The notes beneath the pieces are model-generated. The model did not search any database. It was given only the letters and a program-made list of their open reading frames with translations, and was not told where the DNA came from. DNA of 64,000 nt, from positions 54,477,564 to 54,541,563 of the forward strand of contig JARZZO010000010.1 in assembly GCA_030544215.1 (NCBI GenBank). Direction: 5' to 3'. The position numbers and the translations under genes are program-made. The stretch comes from Zantedeschia hybrid cultivar. Taxonomy: Eukaryota; Streptophyta; Magnoliopsida; Alismatales; Araceae. Every line of letters starts with the position of its first letter. The first letter of the stretch is position 1. Of the stretch, positions 60,396-64,000 are shown piece after piece.

Positions 60396-62810
60396 AAACC
60401 GGTACCGGCCATTATTGGCTGAACCGGTACCGGTCCCGGCCGATATCGGTACGTACTAGTACCGGCCGGTACTGCCATGCATGGGCCCATTGATGCCAAA
60501 AGGTAGCACACTTCCTCACACATGGGTGCTTATGCGACTCTTCCCTTTGTTGCCTGTGCCAAGACAGTCTGGAATTTCTCCTCGCGTAACGGTCAGGCAT
60601 GACCCGCCATCGCCATCTTCTCTGTTTCCTGTTCTTGGGCCCCTTGTTTGCCTGTTCACCAAATCCCCTAGATCTGTGTGCCACCCACTGGAAGCTGTGT
60701 CAGCTTGGCAAAACCTCTGCACCACAGAATCGTCACTATCCATGGGCTGTGCTGGCCTTCCCATAGCAGGTGCCTAGGGCCATCTCAGCCCACCTGGCCA
60801 TGACCTCTGAGCCAGTCCCAATCCAGTGTCAATTCTTGATCCAGTGGGACTCCAGCGGGCCTGGCCCAGCTCTCCACCTTGTCCGAGGACCCCTGTCAGC
60901 CTGTCCCTGTGAACCCCATGTCTAGCCATGTTGTGCCACCTGAGGTAACAGAGTTGAGTTCCTCAGATCTCCCTGTCGATTAAGGTTGGCATTCTACTCA
61001 TGTGCCTATTCTATTTAGTAACCTATTTATTTAGTATGTTATTTGTTGCGACGTGCCAAGGCAGAGTGAGAGAGGGACTAATTTTTTGTCCACATTAAAA
61101 TATTTTAACCGCTATCGGATGTGTAATTTCTTTCCTAGTTGCTAGCAGCTCTGTTACATTAAAATTGGGACAACGCCCTATGCTAGTGGTGGTTTCTTAA
61201 CTACTGCCGATCTGCTAGTTCGCCTTGTTTGGGTTTGCCATTATGGGATACTAATCTGCTTGACCATTTCATAGTTGCATTCTTGGAATTGTTAGTTTGA
61301 GTGTGAATATTTGCTACACATTTATGGGTTCATGGTTGACATTCTCTCTTTTTTTTTTGAAAGAAAGTAATAGACTGTACCACCAATTTTATTGAGTCAT
61401 AAAGAGAAGTACACCCAGAATAATGAGGTAGGTGAGATACATACCCAAAACAGGATAAACAAAACCAAGGAATTACACTATGGAAATTCATTTCCCTCCT
61501 CCACACATTAATAGGAGTTCTCAAAATAAACCTACTCCAATTAAATAAATGAGAAGCTGCTCTAAGACATGAATTCTCAATATAAGGATTACTTCCCCTG
61601 AAGATGGTGTCGTTCCGTTCCCTCTATAAAACTCCAACACAGCATGAGGAATGAGGAGAATAATCTTGCTTCTGGATTTGCTGCTTCAGTGAGTTCCAAG
61701 CCTTTTACAACATGCCAACACCGCCTTAATATTCTGAAAATTAAATTGAACCCTTGTGATATGCCCAACAACATTCCAGGCCTGTCTGCTGAAAGAGCAA
61801 TGTATAAATAAATGCTCCACATCATCTTCCTGTCCGTACACTGAGCAAGTAGAGTCTTCATCTTGCATTTTTCCGACAAACCTTAGTAAGCAGTCTTTTT
61901 TCAGAAAGCAACCACATGAAAGCCTTGCCTTTCAATGTGGATTTAACCTTCCATACTTTACCATATTTTTGGTATGGTTCTATATTGCCGTCAATGAGCA
62001 TATACAACATTTTAAACTGAGAAAACTCCATTGTGGACGTTCATGCGCTAGCAATATTAGCAATTTAGCATTGCATTGTTCCCATCCTGCGTCAGTACAT
62101 CCTGCATTTTGAAGTATTCTGCACATATTTTTCTACTTATTCAACTTAACTTGAAAGGTAGAGTTACAGTATTTCACCGTAAGGAGGGTATTCATGACAC
62201 TGTCATTTTAAGAAAGATTTTGACACAAATAAAATTTTATCAGATACATTCACATGAAAATCCGTTGTATGTTTTAATGGTATTAAATATTTGAAAAGTT
62301 ATTAATATGAATCTGTCAATTCCTGTTCAGATTTTCGATTCATCAAGCAATAATGCCACTAGATCAGGATGTATTTTCTAAAAACAAATTTTGTAATTGA
62401 TTGTTTTGGTAGTAGTACAAGTACTTCACAAATTGCAATGGAGCAAGTAGCTTACGCGTGCATTTCAATTACTTTTTTTACCTGGTCATGCTTTTACTCT
62501 GCTGCTTTTACTGTTACACTGATTGTGTTTGGAAAAGCTTTCTGATTAATGATGTCTAATCTAGAATATCGCGAGGTGTGCTAGGTTTAGTTCTGATGGG
62601 CGATTTGTTGCAACTGGGAGCACTGACACATCAATCAAACTCTTTGAGGTTATCTATGTCCTTAACATGTCTCCTAATTTATGCAAAACTCTTGGTTATA
62701 AGTGCTCTTGTTCTGTTTTGCAGGTTTCAAAAATTAAACAATTAATGCTTCCAGATGCTCGAGATGGACCGGTCCGACCTGTTATTCGAACATTTTATGA
62801 TCATGTACAG
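34107..62810 (+). CDS. CSTF50: Cleavage stimulation factor subunit 50 (CstF50), exons 1-6, 3' part beyond the window
   Basis: Six exons join in frame: 34107-34205, 34287-34373, 34468-34592, 45917-45989, 62565-62648 and 62724-62810, encoding the first 185 residues. Residues about 1-65 (LEQALQEGKLLRQVDALIIA, PNRLIDLVAKGLA) form the N-terminal dimerisation domain of CstF-50; residues 101-126 give the linker with KGSSKGFPKHETRHISEHK; the first WD40 blade follows (ARCARFSSDGRFVATGSTDTS, IKLFE), then RPVIRTFYDH leading to blade 2. CstF50 is the WD40 subunit of nuclear CstF, which binds the downstream element of pre-mRNA and promotes cleavage and polyadenylation. All splice sites are GT-AG with consistent phases. 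Introns 3 and 4 are 11.3 and 16.6 kb and loaded with TEs. The other WD40 repeats must lie beyond 64000. The main alternative, an N-terminal retro-fragment, is ruled out by the introns. Confidence 0.93.
34287..34373 (+). CDS. CSTF50: CstF50 exon 2
   Basis: 29 codons between a TTCTTCTGCAG acceptor and a GTTTGA donor; AADAVASATVTPL and PNRLIDLVAK complete the dimerisation domain. Phase 0 on both sides. Confidence 0.92.
34468..34592 (+). CDS. CSTF50: CstF50 exon 3
   Basis: 125 nt between ATTACAG and GTGACT; 41 codons (GLAVERDG ... PPGAVDF) plus two bases AG, so the exon ends in phase 2. It encodes a variable linker. Confidence 0.9.
34593..35195 (+). other. Start of CstF50 intron 3
   Basis: Non-coding. 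A 40-bp tandem duplication lies at 34666-34705/34706-34746 (TAATTAGATGCTCTGCC-CGA). The remainder up to the LINE is unrecognised. Confidence 0.6.
35196..39020 (+). mobile_element. LINE fragment split by a solo LTR
   Basis: The left part (35196-35459) translates to RT motifs: HLQYTDDTILFVLDG (RT active-site box) and, after an internal deletion, RNLHDLNLALMSKWFW. The right part (37878-39020) resumes with the downstream region: RRGSIPAFRRNLLDNDIAHL, WVKWERDGWFTVKSAYWL (with one stop), then a decayed C-terminus and AT-rich 3' UTR. Both parts are on the plus strand and in the correct order for L1-type ORF2, and the break point carries the 5-bp TSD of the inserted LTR, so this is one LINE interrupted later. 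It is heavily decayed, hence old. Confidence 0.78.
35460..37872 (+). mobile_element. Copia-like solo LTR (2.4 kb) with TSD AAAGT
   Basis: It begins TGTTGAG and ends GATTAACA, with a perfect 5-bp repeat AAAGT at 35455-35459 and 37873-37877. The 3' part (ATAAAATCCTTGTGTGCTTTGTG, then CCCATTCACCCCCTCTGGGTT) is the characteristic end of SIRE/Tork-type Copia LTRs, giving plus orientation. A 61-bp tandem repeat (three copies, 35485-35640; GTTTTGGTGGTCACACAA) sits near the start, a 48-bp repeat (2.5 copies, 37513-37630) near the end, and about 20 ATCGATTA-like motifs in between. No internal domain follows, so it is a solo LTR. Confidence 0.88.
39021..39780 (+). other. CstF50 intron 3, unrecognised stretch
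   Basis: Non-coding DNA between the LINE and the TRIM-like array, with a short CAG/CAA-rich segment at 39425-39475. No gene or delimited repeat was seen. Confidence 0.5.
39787..41226. mobile_element. TRIM-like LTR retrotransposon array: three direct units and one inverted
   Basis: A repeat of about 380 bp occurs head to tail three times (landmark GGAGGAGA-GGCTA at about 40183, 40560 and 40945) and once in reverse (39787-40164). Each unit contains GTGAGGTGCCTTTTAGGGAC, CAAAGCGGACAATACCTCAC and GGGTTGGATCG. Just after two of the unit ends lie matches to the plant initiator-Met primer-binding site: TGGTATCAGAAC (40463) and TGGTATGAGAGC (40841); the inverted unit has the complement GCTCTGATACCA (40151). 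LTR-PBS-LTR repeats without coding capacity are the mark of TRIM elements. Tandem arrays arise by unequal recombination. Exact LTR limits and TSD were not resolved. Confidence 0.72.
41260..41640 (-). mobile_element. LINE RT-thumb remnant
   Basis: On the minus strand the frame 41436-41639 has SRTSDWDSVILKMQQRFELW and FLGG, then 41272-41520 has YALTLPFHIFN and RRMNQRNFLWG. These match the post-RT region of plant L1 ORF2 (SDWDP-I-KF ... W-G ... LSSLPLY ... FLWGG). It is short, with no clear ends. Confidence 0.65.
41641..42278 (+). other. CstF50 intron 3, unrecognised stretch
   Basis: A GT-rich block (41610-41760) and a poly-T/poly-G junction at about 42000-42030. No gene was recognised. Confidence 0.5.
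42291..43396 (+). mobile_element. 5'-truncated LINE with 12-bp TSD
   Basis: The direct repeat AATATGGGACAA flanks it exactly (42279-42290 and 43397-43408, overlapping the A-tail). It carries the C-terminal part of L1 ORF2: WRNITQLNS, FQFGNGEIISFWKDSWL, VWKSLVWSN-like text, IPIKIRIFLWKVALDRLPT and DQNHLFCHCG, in frame 42151-42927 with a stop at about 42926, then 42931-43212. The 3' end reads GTGACTTCATGTCACCTTCC followed by A10, the complement of the 3' motif of the LINEs at 6 and 15 kb. The 5' truncation, tail and TSD show target-primed reverse transcription, and the clean TSD suggests a rather young insertion, in CstF50 sense orientation. Confidence 0.92.
43409..44440 (+). other. CstF50 intron 3, unrecognised stretch
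   Basis: A poly-G run at 43446-43457. A minus-strand frame at 43583-43795 (about 70 residues, ending near a Copia-like HALFLPKL text) could be a relic of a Copia polyprotein, but the match is too weak to call. Confidence 0.4.
44453..45208. mobile_element. hAT-like non-autonomous element, approximate limits
   Basis: The right end reads GGCCTGGCCCATTGACACCCCTACC (45180-45204), whose complement starts GGTAGGGGTGTCAATGGGCC, a typical plant hAT terminus. Sub-terminal GGCCTGGCCCAG repeats are found near the left end (about 44507 and 44563) in the same orientation, with GAGGGTGTGCCCAAAGCCC at 44455 as a candidate left terminus. I found no convincing 8-bp TSD, so limits and completeness are tentative. 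The interior is non-coding. Confidence 0.5.
45595..45939 (+). repeat. 173-bp tandem duplication reaching into CstF50 exon 4
   Basis: Unit 1 (45595-45767) and unit 2 (45768-45939) are nearly identical apart from T-run length and a few substitutions. The end of each unit contains the splice acceptor and the first 23 bases of exon 4 (CACTGTGCAGGACACAAAAG). Only unit 2 continues into the rest of exon 4. Copy 1 therefore offers a decoy acceptor at 45746/45747 that would read into a TAA within a dozen codons. Confidence 0.9.
45917..45989 (+). CDS. CSTF50: CstF50 exon 4
   Basis: 73 nt between AACTAG and GTATGG. It enters in phase 2 (AG|C = Ser) and encodes STVQDTKGSSKGFPKHETRH ... SEHK, ending in phase 0. 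The peptide is a conserved linker of plant CstF50. An AG further in (GTGCAG at 45921-45926) would put the exon out of frame, which supports the upstream acceptor. Confidence 0.9.
46016..46330 (-). mobile_element. LINE 3' UTR fragment
   Basis: The sequence TTGTACCACAAATTCATTAAGGAG (46037-46060) aligns with the LINE 3' end at 61377 (TGTACCACCAATTTTATTGAGT), both in minus orientation with a T-rich stretch on the left. It starts only some 25 bp beyond exon 4. No coding part remains. Confidence 0.5.
46340..46866 (+). other. CstF50 intron 4, unrecognised stretch
   Basis: Non-coding; nothing recognised. Confidence 0.5.
46867..47284. repeat. 209-bp tandem duplication, apparently exact
   Basis: The segment 46867-47075 is repeated at 47076-47284 with no difference seen by eye (same poly-T length, same Met-to-Lys frames on the minus strand). 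Such identity indicates a recent event or an assembly artefact. Function unknown. Confidence 0.92.
47323..48640. mobile_element. GGATCGG-family hAT-like element, one end plus expanded array
   Basis: It begins CATAGATTGTTGCAGAATCGGCC and then follows, in opposite orientation, the right half of the complete copy at 51995-53030: GATCGG blocks, a CACTGTTCCCCC stretch, GGATCCTCCCTTTAAGGGGGGATC, a CTGC-rich GC segment, then the AT-rich region. In place of the single AT-rich unit seen there, five copies follow. The distal terminus is not found, and no TSD, so it is truncated or rearranged. Confidence 0.65.
47885..48640. repeat. Tandem array, about 5 copies of about 150 bp, each with a hairpin
   Basis: Units contain TAATTAAGGTTCAATTGAGTG, then CAAACACTCAATTGAACTTATT, GTGCATTAATTGCACGTCATT and TAATTAAGAGTTAAAA. 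Every unit includes an inverted pair TTCAATTGAGTG/CACTCAATTGAA with a loop of a few bases. Copy starts lie near 47920, 48068, 48219, 48373 and 48520. Confidence 0.85.
48770..49925. repeat. Minisatellite, about 28 copies of a 40-41-bp unit
   Basis: Consensus unit about GGATTTGAAGTTCGGTCGAT followed by ATCGGGACGATCCGACCGTT. Copies diverge by several bases each; a variant with ATCGCCAAGATCCGACCGTT dominates 49300-49640, suggesting local amplification of sub-types. Minus-strand frames across it (about 49285-49951) are repeat translations, not genes. Confidence 0.9.
49989..50109. mobile_element. GGATCGG-family MITE, 121 bp
   Basis: Starts CATGGAATGCCGAATCGG and ends ATCCGGAATTCCTTG, the two termini of the family defined by the elements at 51995-53030 and 55912-56077. 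Flanks ATAACACC (49981-49988) and AGCACACC (50110-50117) match at 6 of 8 positions, an imperfect TSD. The interior consists almost only of CCGATCC/GGATCGG blocks in alternating orientation. Confidence 0.75.
50118..51940. other. Repeat-rich intron 4 segment; possible minus-strand LTR promoter
   Basis: 50118-50700 is AT-rich with ATGTGAC/AATATGT motifs repeated. 50850-51070 has about four copies of a 65-70-bp unit (CCTACCCTCATCGGGTGGAG), and 51360-51560 has dense CCCTCACCGGGTGG/CCACCCGGTGAGGG pairs in both orientations. On the minus strand a TATAAATA box (50841-50848) follows these repeats, preceded by a near-palindrome GCCTCCCATGGAGGC, as in an LTR with U3 repeats and a core promoter. LTR ends were not found. 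No gene was recognised. Confidence 0.45.
51995..53030. mobile_element. GGATCGG-family hAT-like element, complete 1036-bp copy
   Basis: Perfect 8-bp TSD CCTGAGGG (51987-51994, 53031-53038). Ends are CAAGGAATTCCGGATCGG and, on the other strand, CATGGATTGCGGAATCGG. Inside: GGATCGG blocks, an AT-rich segment holding the TTCAATTGAGTG/CACTCAATTGAA hairpin, a GC-rich segment (52560-52810) with GGCGGC/GCAGC runs, another GATCGG-type block, and a poly-A/poly-G junction near 52945-52977. It has no transposase. The 8-bp TSD places it with hAT elements. It inserted into the LTR of an LTR element. Open frames inside (for example 52504-53049) are low-complexity and not genes. Confidence 0.9.
53726..53858. 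repeat. Palindromic repeat cluster, ACTGTTCAC/GTGAACAGT
   Basis: Five successive palindromes or near-palindromes with arms ACTGTTCAC and GTGAACAGT, spaced by about 27-30 bp, in the internal region of the LTR element. The first is imperfect (GTGAATAGT). Two have the centre G between the arms, two have CGC. Function unknown. Confidence 0.85.
55531..59162 (-). pseudogene. hAT transposase (BED finger, DUF659, C-terminal dimerisation), decayed
   Basis: Starts MAEQQKQDPGWAH at 59162. The BED zinc finger follows (VKCKYCGKEMGGGITRGKEH), broken by a TAA at about 59038. An Asp/Glu-rich linker (58728-58970) ends in a TAA; a frameshift near 58520 precedes the YFQPMINAITDHGRR motif; the codon before TGTTKKSMINF is TAG where relatives have Trp. 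The DUF659 catalytic part (57988-58293) has VVTDNEPSYKVAWKKLM and CAAHSLDLMLEDIGK; 57541-57951 carries GPTRFASNFISLKSL and VDGDNKNYIGYLYEA. The hAT dimerisation region (56704-57021) has SQTTSASQCERNWSTFS. A long Gly/Tyr/Gln-rich tail follows (55531-56406), containing the MITE in frame. Some gaps are introns. With at least four lesions it cannot be functional. Confidence 0.87.
55912..56077. mobile_element. GGATCGG-family MITE, 166 bp, inside hAT transposase
   Basis: Perfect 8-bp TSD CTTCCAGT (55904-55911, 56078-56085). Ends are CATGGAATGCAGAATCGG and, on the other strand, TAAGGAATTCCGGATCGG. The inside is only CCGATCC/GGATCGG blocks and GGGTCCCCGAATCGGGACC-type palindromes. With its TSD it adds 174 bp, a multiple of three, and has no stop in the transposase frame, so the host frame stayed open. 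Confidence 0.93.
59220..59955 (-). repeat. Five-copy tandem array (about 154 bp) upstream of the hAT transposase
   Basis: Copies begin near 59220, 59373, 59526, 59681 and 59833 with TATGCTCCTAGTTTAAAATA, followed by GCTTAATTAGGCTTCAATTGATG, CAATTTTTAACCGCTAATTAGG and CCGTCGATCAACG. It directly precedes the transposase start on the minus strand, hence likely a 5' UTR or promoter array. The CTAATTAGGGT-AAAATTGG core also occurs in the GGATCGG element at 51995. Confidence 0.88.
60328..60392. repeat. (AT)n microsatellite
   Basis: About 32 uninterrupted AT units inside the right terminal region of the 5.25-kb hAT element, between ACCGGTAC-type blocks. Confidence 0.95.
60492..61339 (+). other. CstF50 intron 4, unrecognised stretch
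   Basis: 60492-60960 is moderately GC-rich with open frames on both strands (for example 60481-60777), none with a recognised domain; the rest is AT-rich. Confidence 0.45.
61340..61975 (-). mobile_element. LINE 3' end, 5'-truncated
   Basis: A poly-T (61351-61360) marks the A-tail of a minus-strand element. Its coding remnant is the C-terminal zf-RVT region of L1 ORF2: WKVKSTLKGKAFMWLLSEKR, then a one-base frame change, CSVYGQEDDVEHLFIHCSFSRQAWN (61686-61868). The element starts at about 61975 on its 5' side. No confident TSD was found. It is of a different sub-family from the 6-kb and 15-kb LINEs, judging from its 3' UTR. Confidence 0.75.
61976..62564 (+). other. End of CstF50 intron 4
   Basis: AT-rich non-coding DNA leading to the TCTAG acceptor of exon 5. 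Nothing else recognised. Confidence 0.5.
62565..62648 (+). CDS. CSTF50: CstF50 exon 5
   Basis: 28 codons between TCTAG and GTTATC, phase 0: NIARCARFSSDGRFVATGST then DTSIKLFE, the first WD40 blade. It directly follows exon 4 in the protein (SEHK|NIAR). Confidence 0.92.
62724..62810 (+). CDS. CSTF50: CstF50 exon 6
   Basis: 29 codons between TTTTGCAG and GTATCT, phase 0: VSKIKQLMLPDARDGPVRPV then IRTFYDHVQ. This blade 1-2 connector matches plant CstF50; the next exon should start with a PINDLDFHP-like segment. Confidence 0.92.
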
Positions 62811-64000
62811 GTATCTTTACAAAATAACTTCATTAGGAGTACACTTCTTGACATTTACGTTAATGGCTTTTCTCAGCATTACTATGTTTTCCTATATTGC
62901 TAGTTTGCATGGCTTATGGCATGTTTTGCCTTTTGCTTCCGTAACTCCATATCCTGCTGGTTACATGGAAGAAGATTTATGATTTGCTGTCAGTTTTCTT
63001 AATTCCATGCCCTGTTGATTACATAGATGCAGATTTCTTTCTTTGGCAAATATCATGTGCTGATCTTGCATAGCAGTACCATGACCTTAAACTCCTTTCA
63101 TGTACTCCTTGTAAGCAGTATGAATATTAAATTATTAATGCTGACAAAGATCTTAAAAGTGAATAACTGGGTATAAATTCTATTTTCTTGACCATTTTAG
63201 CTGCCGGATCTGCCTTCTTGAAGGTCTGGAATTACTTAATGTTTTATCAGGCTTACATAACTGCTCAAATTTTCCTTGCAGCCTTGCTGCCTTTTTATGT
63301 ACATTTTTCATAATGGATGATGCTCATGACCAGGTCTGTTAGATTCCATAGCTATGCACGTGCACTTCCATTCAGAAAGTAGTTACTGGGTACCACCTGG
63401 TGCATTGTAAGGCTGTCATGTGTCTTATTGATTTGGACTGATGAAGTGGGATTACATTTTTTAGAACTTCTAGGAAATCTACTCAGTGGGTTCCATTCTC
63501 TTCCATATGGGCCAAACTTGTGTGACGTTAGCTTTCTTTTGAAAGTAGAATTTCTGGAGCTACCAAGTTCTTCCCATTCCCCCTTTATATCAGGGGAATT
63601 TTCTGTTTGACCATCTGTAGTGTCACTGTGTCAGAGGCATGTTTCTCTTAGGGGGTTGCCACTACTGGGGTTTTCAGATCTGGAGTTTGCTGGGGCTTGA
63701 AAACGTATTGGTAAAGTTGTATTCTTTTATTTCAAAATTTACCAAGGAAACACTGATGATGCCCGAGAAATCTGTCCAGTGGAAATCAATGCACTTATTT
63801 AATACCATAGAATTCTATATCATCCAGTCCACTCTCCTTTTCCCCTTCTTTCATCTCCTTTTTTCTGTTATCGGGATACCTCCCTCTCTCTTCTACTGTT
63901 CTACGCAAGCTTTTGCATTCTCCCTCTTGATTCATCTATTTTCACCATCTTGCTGTGAAGTTCATTACATCTGTTCTATAAGTCACTATCATGTCATCGG
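62811..64000 (+). other. CstF50 intron 6 (incomplete)
   Basis: Non-coding to the right edge. I found no exon with a PINDLDFHP-like peptide, so intron 6 is longer than 1.19 kb. The frame 63428-63610 shows no similarity to WD40 sequence. Confidence 0.65.

Larger units (their letters stand above)
55233..60482 (-). mobile_element. Autonomous-type hAT transposon, 5.25 kb
   Basis: Terminal inverted repeats ATGSATGGCAGTACCGG match at 16 of 17 positions (55233-55249; complement at 60466-60482). Flanks GGCCCCATT (55224-55232) and GGGCCCATT (60483-60491) match at 8 of 9 positions, giving an 8-9-bp TSD. The ends are packed with ACCGGTACC-type palindromes. It contains a hAT transposase on the minus strand (55531-59162), a five-copy array upstream of it (59220-59955), a GC-rich leader (60060-60200) and an (AT)n tract. 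It is inactive, as the transposase has stops and a frameshift, and it carries a MITE insertion at 55912-56077. Confidence 0.9.

Noticed and set aside
60481..60777. 98-residue plus-strand open frame in CstF50 intron 4
   Set aside because: No domain; overlapping minus-strand frames are equally open.

Overview
This is a plant nuclear genome window, almost certainly from a flowering plant. It holds parts of only two host genes; nearly everything else is transposable elements (TEs) and their debris. I cannot name the species. All calls come from reading translations, splice signals, terminal repeats and target-site duplications (TSDs) by eye; no database search was possible.

Host genes. (1) The left edge carries the 3' part of a mitochondrial carrier gene (SLC25A44-like), coding exon at 473 on the + strand. 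(2) From 34107 on the + strand, six exons encode the N-terminal third of CstF50, the 50-kDa WD40 subunit of the cleavage stimulation factor for mRNA 3'-end processing. Introns 3 and 4 are about 11.3 and 16.6 kb because TEs have piled up in them, and the gene runs off the right edge.

Layout. 1-0.7 kb: carrier gene end. 4.4-5.0 kb: small inverted-repeat element. 6.1-12.1 kb: near full-length L1-type LINE (-). 14.1 kb: SINE. 14.85-19.3 kb: 5'-truncated LINE (-) with a DNA transposon in its 3' UTR. 19.9-21.8 and 28.3-30.6 kb: two solo LTRs of one family, each with a perfect 5-bp TSD. 24.6-27.7 kb: PIF/Harbinger element with a DDE transposase (one frameshift), a Myb/SANT-like ORF1 and, between them, an ORF with the caulimovirus-VI/RNase H1 N-terminal fold. 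34.1-64 kb: CstF50.

Intron 3 of CstF50 holds a LINE split by a Copia-like solo LTR (TSD AAAGT), a TRIM-like array with primer-binding sites, a LINE remnant, a 5'-truncated LINE with a 12-bp TSD, a hAT-like remnant, and a 173-bp tandem duplication that copies the start of exon 4. Intron 4 holds a 209-bp tandem duplication, several members of a non-autonomous hAT-like family with GGATCGG-rich ends (8-bp TSDs), two tandem arrays, a small LTR element interrupted by one of these, a 5.25-kb hAT element with a decayed transposase that is itself interrupted by another, and a LINE 3' end.

The nesting gives a relative order: LINE before Copia-like LTR; LTR element and 5.25-kb hAT before the GGATCGG family. 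Host exons keep frame and splice sites throughout.
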